In this document: in pieces, positions 16,610 through 24,206 of the stretch
Numbering within the stretch: position 1 is the first letter of the stretch
How the letters are laid out: each line of letters opens with the position of its first letter
Assembly (NCBI GenBank): GCA_017475525.1
Contig: JAFVFH010000054.1
Location: forward strand, 1 to 50,954
Reading direction: 5' to 3'
Source of the DNA: Alphaproteobacteria bacterium
GTDB lineage: Bacteria; Pseudomonadota; Alphaproteobacteria; RF32; CAG-239
DNA length: 50,954 nucleotides
Program-made: the position numbers and the translations under genes
Notes under the pieces: model-generated
The model's database searches: none
Told to the model about the DNA's origin: nothing
The model's input: the letters and a program-made list of their open reading frames with translations, nothing else

Positions 16610-17212
16610 ATGTTGGCAATCTCGGGTAAATTGATACATCGTTTGACGCTTTATCACGGTATATTAACTTATACGCTGTGCGGGCAAGAATATGTTTCAA
16701 GCAACGAGATTGCCACCCTTTTGAAGATTGATGATTCTCAGGTTAGAAAAGATATTGCTCTTTGCGGTGTTCAGGGGCTACCCAAACACGGATACAAGGT
16801 TTTGGCTTTGAAAAAAAGCATTGAGCAAAAGCTTTCTTTTAACAAACAGAAGGATATTTTTGTGATTGGCGCCGGACATTTGGCAACGGCTTTGACGCAA
16901 TATGCTGATTTTAAGGCTTACGGCATCAATATTTTGGCGCTTTTTGACAATTATGAATCAAAAATCGGACAAATGATTAACGGCAAGCGCGTTTTTGATA
17001 TTAATCGTTTGGAAAACTTGATTGGACGGATGAAAATCGACACCGTGATTTTGGCTCTTCCGCCTCAAAATGCGCAAGAAGTAACAAATCGTCTTGTCAA
17101 AAGCGGGATTAAATTTATTTGGAATTTTACGCCGTGCATTATTGAGGTTCCCGATGAGGTTGTCGTTTGCTATGAAAATATTGTGAGCGGGTTTTTACAG
17201 CTCATTTTGTAA
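16610..17212 (+). CDS. rex: Redox-sensing transcriptional repressor Rex
   Basis: The 200-residue protein has a winged-helix DNA-binding domain (YVSSNEIATLLKIDDSQVRKD, residues 28-48) with the characteristic QVRKD recognition helix. A Rossmann fold begins at FVIGAGHLATAL (84-95); the third glycine of GxGxxG is alanine. Rex binds DNA when NAD+ dominates and leaves when NADH rises, which induces fermentation genes. It is the last gene of the operon it probably controls through the palindrome at 9119. Rex is rare in Proteobacteria, which supports acquisition of the operon from Gram-positive anaerobes. Confidence 0.92.
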   Translation: MLAISGKLIHRLTLYHGILTYTLCGQEYVSSNEIATLLKIDDSQVRKDIALCGVQGLPKHGYKVLALKKSIEQKLSFNKQKDIFVIGAGHLATALTQYADFKAYGINILALFDNYESKIGQMINGKRVFDINRLENLIGRMKIDTVILALPPQNAQEVTNRLVKSGIKFIWNFTPCIIEVPDEVVVCYENIVSGFLQLIL

Positions 17213-17216
17213 ATCT

Positions 17217-17232
17217 TGAGAAGCTTTTCTCA
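17217..17232 (+). terminator. Weak hairpin after rex
   Basis: TGAGAA, loop GCTT, TTCTCA forms a 6-bp stem four bases after the rex stop. The T-rich tract starts only about 15 nt later, so termination efficiency is uncertain. Confidence 0.3.
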
Positions 17233-17300
17233 TGGCTTCTAATGTCCTCTTTTTTCCTTATGCAGTATTTTCTACACTGCGTCGAATTCATGCGTGCCGG
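17232..17300 (+). repeat. Hairpin-element relative, copy 4
   Basis: ATGGCTTC, then a T-rich left arm, then the core CTTATGCAGTATTTTCTACA (17257-17276) and CTGCG match the layout of the units after tsf and at 38848. The flanking arms here are not clearly complementary, so this copy may be decayed. The GCAGT/ACTGC pair inside the core still forms a 5-bp stem. Confidence 0.5.
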
Positions 17301-17439
17301 ATAAAGATTTTGAAGAAGCGTATGATGCAAGGGATTATCCAAGTCCGTCATAGGTTTGCGAATTTTTATTAAATAACACAAAAAAACGCTCTACCGGATT
17401 ATTTTTTATATAACCCATTATATGCCTTGATTTTATTTG

Positions 17440-17887
17440 CTTTTTTGCACTTTTTATCGCTTTTATCATTTTTAATTCTCTGCCGGCGTTGAGCCTCTAT
17501 CTTCTGCTTGTCCGAAACCCGAATCCCGTTTGGCAAATCGAGCTGATTTATTTTAGCTTTGTGTCGCTCGGCTTTGTTCTCCCGTTTGCCTCGCTTTGTT
17601 TTTATTCCAACTTGGCTCTGCTGATTGAAAACGAACCTTGGTGCAATTTTAAGCAAATTTATCAAAAAACACGGTTTAAGCTCTCTAAAATTTTCTTTTC
17701 ATTTGCGGTTGTTTTAGGTTTTTGCCTGCTTTTGTTTATGAGCGTCAACAACAGCTTAAAGGCAAACATTTTTGAACCGTTTTTTGTGTATAACACCATA
17801 AGCGAATATCTTTTTGAACTCACGATTTTATTGATTTTCACACTTGTTTTGAACTTCATCCGCGTTCAAAAAGAGATTTTTGAATAA
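17440..17887 (+). pseudogene. 5'-truncated copy of the membrane protein at 46760-47533
   Basis: The reading frame from 17440 to the stop at 17885 matches the C-terminal half of the membrane protein downstream of dnaE, with about 14 differences in the last 132 residues. Upstream of about 17440 the similarity fades and an in-frame stop interrupts the frame, so the first 110 residues and the start codon are missing. Similarity continues past the stop for about 60 bp, to 17951, into the promoter of the next gene. This is a partial duplication. A TTG codon at 17489 could start a 132-residue product, but no ribosome binding site supports it. Confidence 0.75.
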
Positions 17888-17917
17888 AATTTCAGCCTAT
17901 CTTTCACAAGAATCTAT

Positions 17918-17946
17918 TTGACTTTTTTCCTTTGGTGTGGCATCAT
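17918..17946 (+). promoter_or_regulatory. Promoter of the YD-repeat-like gene (leader A)
   Basis: TTGACT (17918-17923) and CATCAT (17941-17946) are 17 bp apart. The same hexamers and spacing, including TGTGGCATCAT, occur at 40019-40047 on the other strand before the BspA-like gene, and a decayed version lies near 46700-46730. Conservation at two unlinked genes argues that the weak-looking -10 is genuine. Confidence 0.65.
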
Positions 17947-17952
17947 TAAAGT

Positions 17953-18162
17953 ATAACCGAAATGGTTATGGTGTCTAGTTGGCATTTTCGAAACGTATAC
18001 TCCTGCTAACGGGAGTTCTTGATATAAGCATATTTATGACGAATAAAAGAGGCTGCGTTTCGACAGTTAACTAGCTCCCACTTTGGATATTTTCTGAAGT
18101 GATTTTTTTTTCAGTAAACATCATCCTGAGCTTGTTTCGGGATCTAACAAAGGAGAAAAACG
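17953..18162 (+). promoter_or_regulatory. Structured 5' leader A with terminator
   Basis: Shared elements with leader B (39830-40018), in order: a hairpin ATAACC/GGTTAT with a GAAAT loop (17953-17969), ACTCC/GGAGT (17999-18016), GATATAAGC (18021-18029), CGAATAA, a CTG...CAG stem, ACAGTT and GCTCC. A terminator (18079-18111) follows, then a palindrome (18123-18143) and the ribosome binding site AAAGGAG (18149-18155). Base changes in the first stem are compensated between A and B. It behaves like a riboswitch or attenuator, but matches no class I can name. Confidence 0.6.
18079..18111 (+). terminator. Intrinsic terminator inside leader A
   Basis: CACTT pairs with AAGTG, followed by A and nine T, 52 nt before the ATG. 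Its place between a conserved structured region and the gene suggests conditional readthrough. Confidence 0.6.
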
Positions 18163-19422
18163 ATGAGATACAAATTTTTAACAGCTGTCTTAGCAGCCTC
18201 AACAGCCCTATCTGATATAGCCATGGCAACAATTCCCGAAGGTTGTGTTGATAAGGGCGACGGCACTTGCATCTATCGCGAAAAAAATGTGACGTCGCAA
18301 TATGACACCTCAAGCGGATATATCCTTCAAAAAACAGTTTTAAGTGCCGCACAAGGCGGCGAAGGGGTTGGCGTCAGCACCAATGTTTATAACTATAGCT
18401 ATGATGCTAACGGAAATGTGAGCGAACTTTCTCTGACCCAATATCCGGATGGTTCTGATAAAAGCCAAAAAACCGTTGTGCAATACAGCTACGATGAAGA
18501 TAACAATTTGATTTCAGCAACGCGCCAAAGTTATGAAAATTATGACAACCCTAATGTCAACAATTTCGCTTTTAATGAACTGAATATGTTTGACGGACCT
18601 CACATGCTCTATACATCTGAGCCGTCGACAGATCCCTATGGCAACCCGCAGACTTATGTTTATGACACGCACGAAAACGGAAACAAAACAAAAACTTATT
18701 TGTGGGATGAGAATAACGGAGAGGTTTATACATATAATAGCGATGGCATATTGATAGGCTATGGCTATATACAAAACGGCGAAACGAATAATGTCTACAC
18801 ACTCGATAATAACGGTGCGCTGCTGTCCGTTGGCGCTCAAGCTGGAACTGTAATAGACGTCACTTATGATGAAAACGGCGGCTTTTCAGCCTCAGAAAGT
18901 TACGGTCAGTCAAACTCATACAAATTAACCATTGACCCGAACTATACTTTGCCTGACGGGAGAGTCGTCACTTTGCAAACGATGTGGCAGGAAAAAGGAT
19001 GGACAGGAGAACCTTTAGAAACAGTGTCCGCCTTTGCTTATCTTCAAGAAGGCAAAGAGATGATTGTAGACGGCTATACAAATTATGATAAATATGGCAA
19101 TCCGACATACATTCGGATGTACTATTACACAGAAGACGGTCAGCCGGAAAATATAACAAACAAGTATTATTCTTACACCTATGACGAAGACGGACAGATA
19201 TTAACCTGTTCAGAAAGAAATAATTCGAAAGATCCATGGGCGACTTGCAGTGAAAACAGCGGTTCAAACTCGAATGTTTCCGGCGGCGGTACAAATTCGG
19301 AAAATTCGGAAACAAGCGGTTCTTTTGCGCCTACCCGCAATCCAAAACGCATTTATACCGTTGAAGAAGCCGCGGCACTTTCAAAAGAAACAGGCAACAC
19401 CTTCCGTCTTCGTTACAAATAA
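18163..19422 (+). CDS. Secreted YD-repeat-like protein with conserved C-terminal tail
   Basis: The 419-residue protein has a signal peptide (residues 1-22, ending IAMA). The body is rich in Tyr, Asn, Asp and Gly, with repeats like YSYDANGNVSEL, YSYDEDNNLISA and YTYDEDGQILTC that resemble YD/RHS repeats of carbohydrate-binding surface proteins. A Ser/Asn/Gly linker (about 365-390) leads to the last 25 residues, RIYTVEEAAALSKETGNTF plus RLRYK, which nearly match the end of the BspA-like protein at 38954. That tail is a candidate sorting or anchoring signal. The ATG has a strong AAAGGAG. It is a single gene behind leader A. There is no toxin domain or RHS core box, so it is not a polymorphic toxin by what can be seen. 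Confidence 0.8.
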   Translation: MRYKFLTAVLAASTALSDIAMATIPEGCVDKGDGTCIYREKNVTSQYDTSSGYILQKTVLSAAQGGEGVGVSTNVYNYSYDANGNVSELSLTQYPDGSDKSQKTVVQYSYDEDNNLISATRQSYENYDNPNVNNFAFNELNMFDGPHMLYTSEPSTDPYGNPQTYVYDTHENGNKTKTYLWDENNGEVYTYNSDGILIGYGYIQNGETNNVYTLDNNGALLSVGAQAGTVIDVTYDENGGFSASESYGQSNSYKLTIDPNYTLPDGRVVTLQTMWQEKGWTGEPLETVSAFAYLQEGKEMIVDGYTNYDKYGNPTYIRMYYYTEDGQPENITNKYYSYTYDEDGQILTCSERNNSKDPWATCSENSGSNSNVSGGGTNSENSETSGSFAPTRNPKRIYTVEEAAALSKETGNTFRLRYK

Positions 19423-19473
19423 ATTGTCTTTATTCAATCCCCCCTTGTGCGCCCTTGGCTCACAAACCCCAAA

Positions 19474-19512
19474 GCCCCCTCGTTTTTGCTCAAAGCAAAA
19501 ACGTCCGGGGGC
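19474..19512. repeat. Strong hairpin downstream of the YD-like gene
   Basis: A 9-bp stem CGTTTTTGC/GCAAAAACG with a 5-nt loop is extended by GCCCCC/GGGGGC. It lies between the convergent genes ending at 19422 and 19599 and may act as a terminator or mRNA 3' end in both directions, though no T tract follows directly. Confidence 0.55.
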
Positions 19513-19598
19513 AAGGCAAAAAGTACCGCAACGTACATAACGTGAAGACACTTTTGACCTGAAATTTTGGGCTTAGATAACCTGTTATACGCGGTTTT

Positions 19599-19808
19599 TT
19601 AAGGGACGGGGTCATAGCCGGATCCGCCCCACGGGTGGCAACGTATAATGCGTTTTATTCCTATATATAGTCCTTTGACAACGCCGTGTTTTTTTAATGC
19701 CTCAATCATATATTCCGAGCATGTCGGCTTGTACCTGCAGCATCCGCCGCAAAGAGGCGATAAAAAAATTTGATAAAAGCGAACAAGCTTAATTAAGAGC
19801 CACTTCAT
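19599..19808 (-). CDS. yidD: Membrane protein insertion efficiency factor YidD
   Basis: This 69-residue protein has the conserved core [33 protein letters not shown], and the end [10 protein letters not shown]. YidD assists insertion of membrane proteins with YidC. I start at 19808 ([13 protein letters not shown]), which overlaps the end of rnpA by 20 bp as in many bacteria; an upstream ATG at 19865 would give 19 further residues inside rnpA. yidC is not adjacent here but 8 kb away. Confidence 0.92.
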   Translation of the reverse strand: MKWLLIKLVRFYQIFLSPLCGGCCRYKPTCSEYMIEALKKHGVVKGLYIGIKRIIRCHPWGGSGYDPVP

Positions 19809-20205
19809 CTTCAGATGTTTCCTTATTAACAGGTGGCGGAGGTGATTGAAAAATACCTTTTTCAATCATGGCATTTGCCTTTTTTAATGCCCATTTAATA
19901 TCACTTTTAAGTTCTTTATACGGGCAATTTGCCGTGTTGTAGCGCCCGATTAAAACATATTCCACATTATCCATTGCTCTTGAGGGAAAAACCTCGCGCA
20001 CAACGGCACGAAGCCTGCGTCGTGTTCTGGTACGTACAACGGCTGAGCCGATTTTCTTGGTGGTTGTAAAACCAACCTTAAACCGTATCTTTTCTTTAGA
20101 TAAACTGGGAGCCGCCTGAAGAATAACGGTCGAAACGACCATTCGAATCCCATCGGCGACTCTTACAAAATCTCTTCTTTTTTTTAAGTGAAGAATTTTA
20201 TCCAT
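19789..20205 (-). CDS. rnpA: Ribonuclease P protein component
   Basis: RnpA binds the catalytic RNase P RNA and precursor tRNA leaders. The 138-residue protein has [20 protein letters not shown] followed by [12 protein letters not shown], the basic RNR-type motif of the family. The C-terminal 30 residues form a Pro/Glu-rich extension that overlaps yidD. It lies 5 bp after rpmH in the classic rpmH-rnpA-yidD order. Confidence 0.95.
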   Translation of the reverse strand: MDKILHLKKRRDFVRVADGIRMVVSTVILQAAPSLSKEKIRFKVGFTTTKKIGSAVVRTRTRRRLRAVVREVFPSRAMDNVEYVLIGRYNTANCPYKELKSDIKWALKKANAMIEKGIFQSPPPPVNKETSEDEVALN

Positions 20206-20210
20206 GAATT

Positions 20211-20345
20211 TTAAGCGGAAAGTTTTTTACGCCCTCTTGCGCGACGCGCTGCCAAAACTTTGCGTCCGCCGACTGTTGCCATACGTGTTCTGAAACCATG
20301 GCGACGAGCTCTGATGAGCTTACTTGGTTGATATGTTCTTTTCAT
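20211..20345 (-). CDS. rpmH: 50S ribosomal protein L34
   Basis: This 44-residue protein reads [18 protein letters not shown] and then [20 protein letters not shown], ending KKLSA, a complete L34. The ATG follows CCGGAG. The gene is short and easily missed. It heads the operon with rnpA and yidD. Confidence 0.97.
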   Translation of the reverse strand: MKRTYQPSKLIRARRHGFRTRMATVGGRKVLAARRARGRKKLSA

Positions 20346-20416
20346 ATATTTTCTCCGGTTTATTAGTTATTATTTAAAACCGCCCTCAAAGGCGATTCTC
20401 GGGGTTAACGCTTTGC

Positions 20417-20445
20417 CTTATAAAGTTTTTTTCTATCCCTGTCAA
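20417..20445 (-). promoter_or_regulatory. Promoter of rpmH-rnpA-yidD
   Basis: On the minus strand, TTGACA (20445-20440) and TATAAG (20422-20417) are separated by 17 bp. The leader of about 65 nt contains a small CGCC/GGCG hairpin before the ribosome binding site. Confidence 0.75.
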
Positions 20446-20572
20446 GCAAAAAAATGAATTGCAATCGAAATCAATTTAATTATCACAAGCTTAACATTTT
20501 TAAACCTCTGAACTTTCACTTATAAAAAAACAAATGAGCTGTAAACTTTTATAATGAGTTTAATAAAAACCC

Positions 20573-23500
20573 CTAAAATCTATACTTCAGCCCGAAATCA
20601 AAACGGCTGCGATATTCACTGTCAACATACGATAAGAACCCGCCGTAAATTGACACATCACCTGCATCGTAAGAAAGCGTTGAGCGCAAAACGGCATAAT
20701 CATCACGGCGCTTTTCGTCGCTGATTTTGAATGTGCCGTTCATTCCATTCATTTGAAGCTCCATATCATACGGATTGCCAAATTCGTGATAAAGCATGGC
20801 TCCTGCCATCAATTTAAGCTGATGGTTCTTCGCAATTTTCTTTTCTTTTGAAATATAGGCGCCAAAGCCCAATTCTGCCGAATAAGTTCTCTGATTTGCA
20901 CTCGAAAGGCTGTATTGTTTTGTATCTTCTTTGAGTTTTGTTTGATAAGCCGTTAAATGAACCGCTGTGGCCGGTGAAAGTTCAAAACCACCGAAGGAAA
21001 GCGGATAGCGCACTTCACTTTCAAGTCCGAAGGCGCGTTTTTCAATATGTCCGTCATAGCTTCTGCTCTCATAGCCGTTGCGGTCATATGTGCCGTAGAG
21101 ATACGACATCTTTGGTGAAAACACCATATTAAACCCGTTTTTCTTGAGCTGATACGGCATCAAAAGTTGAAAATTTTTGCTTTCTCTTGAGTTTTTCAGA
21201 TGTCCGTCATCCGAACGCAACTCCGAAATCGCCAAACCGACGCCGAAATGCCCTCCGGCCATATTCGTTCCCGAAAGTGCATATTTCGTGTTTGAACCTC
21301 TGTCTTGAAACACTTTCGGCGCCACTTCACCCGAAAATGAAAATTCCCCGTCTTTCAACGCAAAAAGTTTGCTGTTCAAATCAAAGTTAAGCTCCTTTTG
21401 CATAATCATATCCTCATCGGCAAAGCGCGAAATCACATTTTGTCCCGTCAAATCACGCATGGCATTCTCAACCTCATTCAAACTTGATTTTGTTTTCAAA
21501 TTCGCAAATAGAGCTTCATTATTTTGCATATCATAATTCTTTTCCAAAAAGCTTGCCACCGTGCTGTTTTCAACCACTTCATTGAAATCTTTTTTCGTTA
21601 ATACGACATCGTTTCCTTTAAGCTCAGCGTCAAACAACACCGACTGAGAACTCAAATTCAAAGCGCTGGCATCTGATGTGTCAATTGCATTTAAGAGGGT
21701 ATAATTTTGCTCAAATCCGTTTTTGACCACATCACTTGAAATGCTCAAATTGCCCGTTATCGCAGGCGCACTGAAAGTTCCGTTCTGCGCAAGTGTTACT
21801 CCTTTGCCCAAACTTAATGCTTTTGTTGCGCTCACCAAACCCATATTTTCAAATTCGGCGCCACCTGTTAAATAAATGGCATATCCGCCGTCAGGGGTTA
21901 AACAGCCTGTTGACGTATAAGTCGGATTATCTTCCCAGTTCAGATCAATATTATTAATTCTGAATTGAAATTCGCCCGTGTTTGTGATTTTTGCGCCGTT
22001 TGTGGCATAAATGCCGTATGTTTTTTCTTTTGACGGTCCCGAAACCCAAATGCGTCCGGAGTTTGTGACCTTGCCGCCGTCGCTGTAAATGCCGTATGCG
22101 TTGCCTGTTGTTGACGTTACATTGATTTCATAGCGCTGTGTTGAGTTTTCAATCGTTCCGCCTTTATTATAAATACCATAGGCATCACCGCCCGCACTTT
22201 CAACTTCAAGTCCGCTGGTGTTTGTCAGCGTTGCCGTGCCGCTGTCCGATTGCGTCACATAAATACCAAAAGCATTGCCCGTTCCGCCCGTTGTTTTTGC
22301 AGAAATCACACGCCCGTTTGTCATTGTGCCGTCTTCAACATACGCCCCGTAAACATTGCCCGTTGCACTTTGTGCTTGAACGGAATAAACAAGCGTTGTT
22401 TCGCTGATGTCTTTGATGTTATTGATTGTTCCGCCTTTGGTGTATAAGCCGTATGCATTGCCGGCATCTGCCGATGACGCCACCTCACCGGAATTTTGAA
22501 TTGTCCCTAAAGAATAAAGTCCGTATGTGTTTCCGCTGCCTTGAGAATTGATGACACTGACAACCGAATCAATATACGAATACGTTCCTATTTTATTTTG
22601 ATTATAAATCGTGCCGTTTGTGCCGGATTGGTAAATACCATAAGCCGCACCGTTTCCTTTATTTGAAACATTAATTTCTGAATACACAATTGCTGTCGGT
22701 GATGTTTCTTCCGCACTGCTGTCATCAAACTCGGCCGTATAAATATCATTCCCGCCGAAAATACCGTAAACCCTGCCGTCGCCGACATTGTTAATTGAAA
22801 TTGTGCCGATGGCTTTGGCGGAACCTTGTGAAGCAATATCCGAAACAAGAATACCCGAGCCCTTGAGCTCCGCATAAACATTATAAATCGTATCCGCATT
22901 GTTTGAATAGAGCCCGTAAACCGTTCCGTCACTGTTGTTGTTGATGGAAATCGAAGATGTTTTGTTCATCACCAAAAAGTTTTCTTCAACTTTCTTCGTG
23001 TCCGTTTTTAAAACATCGCCGATCTCCGTGCTGTTATTGTCATAAACAACGTCATTAATCACATGTCCGGCAGTTTCACCGTTAAAATAATAGGCATTCG
23101 AATCTTTCACATAACCCTTCATGGTTGTGCCGTCCGTATCATACCAAATCTTGTTGCCGTCATCGTCATACTTATAATCCGGCTCCGTCACGGTTGCCGT
23201 TGTCGGCTCAATTGAAAAATATCCGTTTGCAAACTTATCCTGATCCAAACGATAATCATGCGGTGTTTGCGCCGCGTCATAAAACAGACCGTAAACATCA
23301 GCATAATTGTTGTTTGTGAGCGTTAATGTGCCTGCTTCATTGTAGTTTGAGTTAATGTCCGGATTACCGTACACATCTTTGCTTTGTTTTTTAACGCACA
23401 TGCCGGTGCTGTCCTTGCCGTATCCGTTGATACACTCATCGCAAAGCGTTCCGCCGTAACCGTTTTCGCACACACATTTTCCGGCCTGTTGCGTTCCGTG

Positions 23501-24142
23501 CGCACATTCAAGCGTTTTATAACATAAATCTGTGCCGTAGTTGCCGTATCCTGCTGCACAGGTATTGCATTTTTCGCCCGCATACCCCGTATCGCAAACA
23601 CAAACACTTTCCGACCAATGTCCGTGCACACAATTCGGATCCGTGCTTGAGCCGCCACCGCCTCCGCCGCCTCCGCCACCGAGCGCAATGGCTGTTCCGG
23701 CACCTGCCGCCACAACACCGGCACCGATTAAAGCCTTTGTTTTCCAGCTCATAGAGCTCATCTTAGCGGCATTTGCAGCAACCGCCGTATCCATATTACG
23801 CACCGGATTGATGACCACCGATTGCATAAATTCGCGATATCCGTTAATTTCCCACGTGCAGGGATGTGAAGGGTTTGCTCCTGATTGCAAAAATGATTTA
23901 TAGGCTCTTCTGTCGCGGTTTCTTGCCGCCACGCACAACCCCGTGTCACCGCTTGAGTTGACCGAATCGATATTAAGCCCGCGCGAACGTGCCGCATTGA
24001 TTGCCGAAACATCACCTCTTTGAGCAAGCGCATAAAGTGCACGAAAGCTTTCGGGAGAAAGAGCCTGCAAATAAGCCTCTGCCCTAAAGCTATAAAAACT
24101 TAAAACACAAGCAGCAACAAAACAAAAACGCCTCAAAATCAT
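20573..24142 (-). CDS. Large autotransporter with EGF-like and G-N-A-Y-G-I-Y repeats
   Basis: The 1189-residue protein begins with a signal peptide (1-23, ending AEA). Residues about 30-95 resemble one or two ankyrin-like helical repeats. A hydrophobic stretch (135-154) runs into ten glycines encoded by GGN triplets (155-164). Residues 170-250 are Cys-rich and EGF-like (CVHGHW, CVCDTGYAG, CVCENGYGG). From about 270 to 770 roughly fifteen short repeats such as GNAYGIYNKGG build a beta-helix passenger. The last 280 or so residues form an autotransporter beta-barrel ending FDFGLKYRF. The passenger is exported through its own barrel to the cell surface, probably for adhesion. The glycine run is slippage-prone DNA. 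The ankyrin/EGF parts upstream of a beta-helix are unusual. Confidence 0.88.
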   Translation of the reverse strand: MILRRFCFVAACVLSFYSFRAEAYLQALSPESFRALYALAQRGDVSAINAARSRGLNIDSVNSSGDTGLCVAARNRDRRAYKSFLQSGANPSHPCTWEINGYREFMQSVVINPVRNMDTAVAANAAKMSSMSWKTKALIGAGVVAAGAGTAIALGGGGGGGGGGSSTDPNCVHGHWSESVCVCDTGYAGEKCNTCAAGYGNYGTDLCYKTLECAHGTQQAGKCVCENGYGGTLCDECINGYGKDSTGMCVKKQSKDVYGNPDINSNYNEAGTLTLTNNNYADVYGLFYDAAQTPHDYRLDQDKFANGYFSIEPTTATVTEPDYKYDDDGNKIWYDTDGTTMKGYVKDSNAYYFNGETAGHVINDVVYDNNSTEIGDVLKTDTKKVEENFLVMNKTSSISINNNSDGTVYGLYSNNADTIYNVYAELKGSGILVSDIASQGSAKAIGTISINNVGDGRVYGIFGGNDIYTAEFDDSSAEETSPTAIVYSEINVSNKGNGAAYGIYQSGTNGTIYNQNKIGTYSYIDSVVSVINSQGSGNTYGLYSLGTIQNSGEVASSADAGNAYGLYTKGGTINNIKDISETTLVYSVQAQSATGNVYGAYVEDGTMTNGRVISAKTTGGTGNAFGIYVTQSDSGTATLTNTSGLEVESAGGDAYGIYNKGGTIENSTQRYEINVTSTTGNAYGIYSDGGKVTNSGRIWVSGPSKEKTYGIYATNGAKITNTGEFQFRINNIDLNWEDNPTYTSTGCLTPDGGYAIYLTGGAEFENMGLVSATKALSLGKGVTLAQNGTFSAPAITGNLSISSDVVKNGFEQNYTLLNAIDTSDASALNLSSQSVLFDAELKGNDVVLTKKDFNEVVENSTVASFLEKNYDMQNNEALFANLKTKSSLNEVENAMRDLTGQNVISRFADEDMIMQKELNFDLNSKLFALKDGEFSFSGEVAPKVFQDRGSNTKYALSGTNMAGGHFGVGLAISELRSDDGHLKNSRESKNFQLLMPYQLKKNGFNMVFSPKMSYLYGTYDRNGYESRSYDGHIEKRAFGLESEVRYPLSFGGFELSPATAVHLTAYQTKLKEDTKQYSLSSANQRTYSAELGFGAYISKEKKIAKNHQLKLMAGAMLYHEFGNPYDMELQMNGMNGTFKISDEKRRDDYAVLRSTLSYDAGDVSIYGGFLSYVDSEYRSRFDFGLKYRF

Positions 24143-24206
24143 TTTTTCATCCTGATTTTAAATATGAAATATAGGAGATTATATGGCGTTATATGTAAAT
24201 ATTTTA

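Noticed and set aside
17489-17887. A short independent membrane protein starting at TTG 17489
   Set aside because: The homology runs upstream of this codon without a start, and there is no ribosome binding site; a truncated duplicate explains it.
22588-22932. 114-codon frame within the autotransporter on the same strand
   Set aside because: It is an alternate frame of repetitive passenger DNA; the main frame is clearly the gene.
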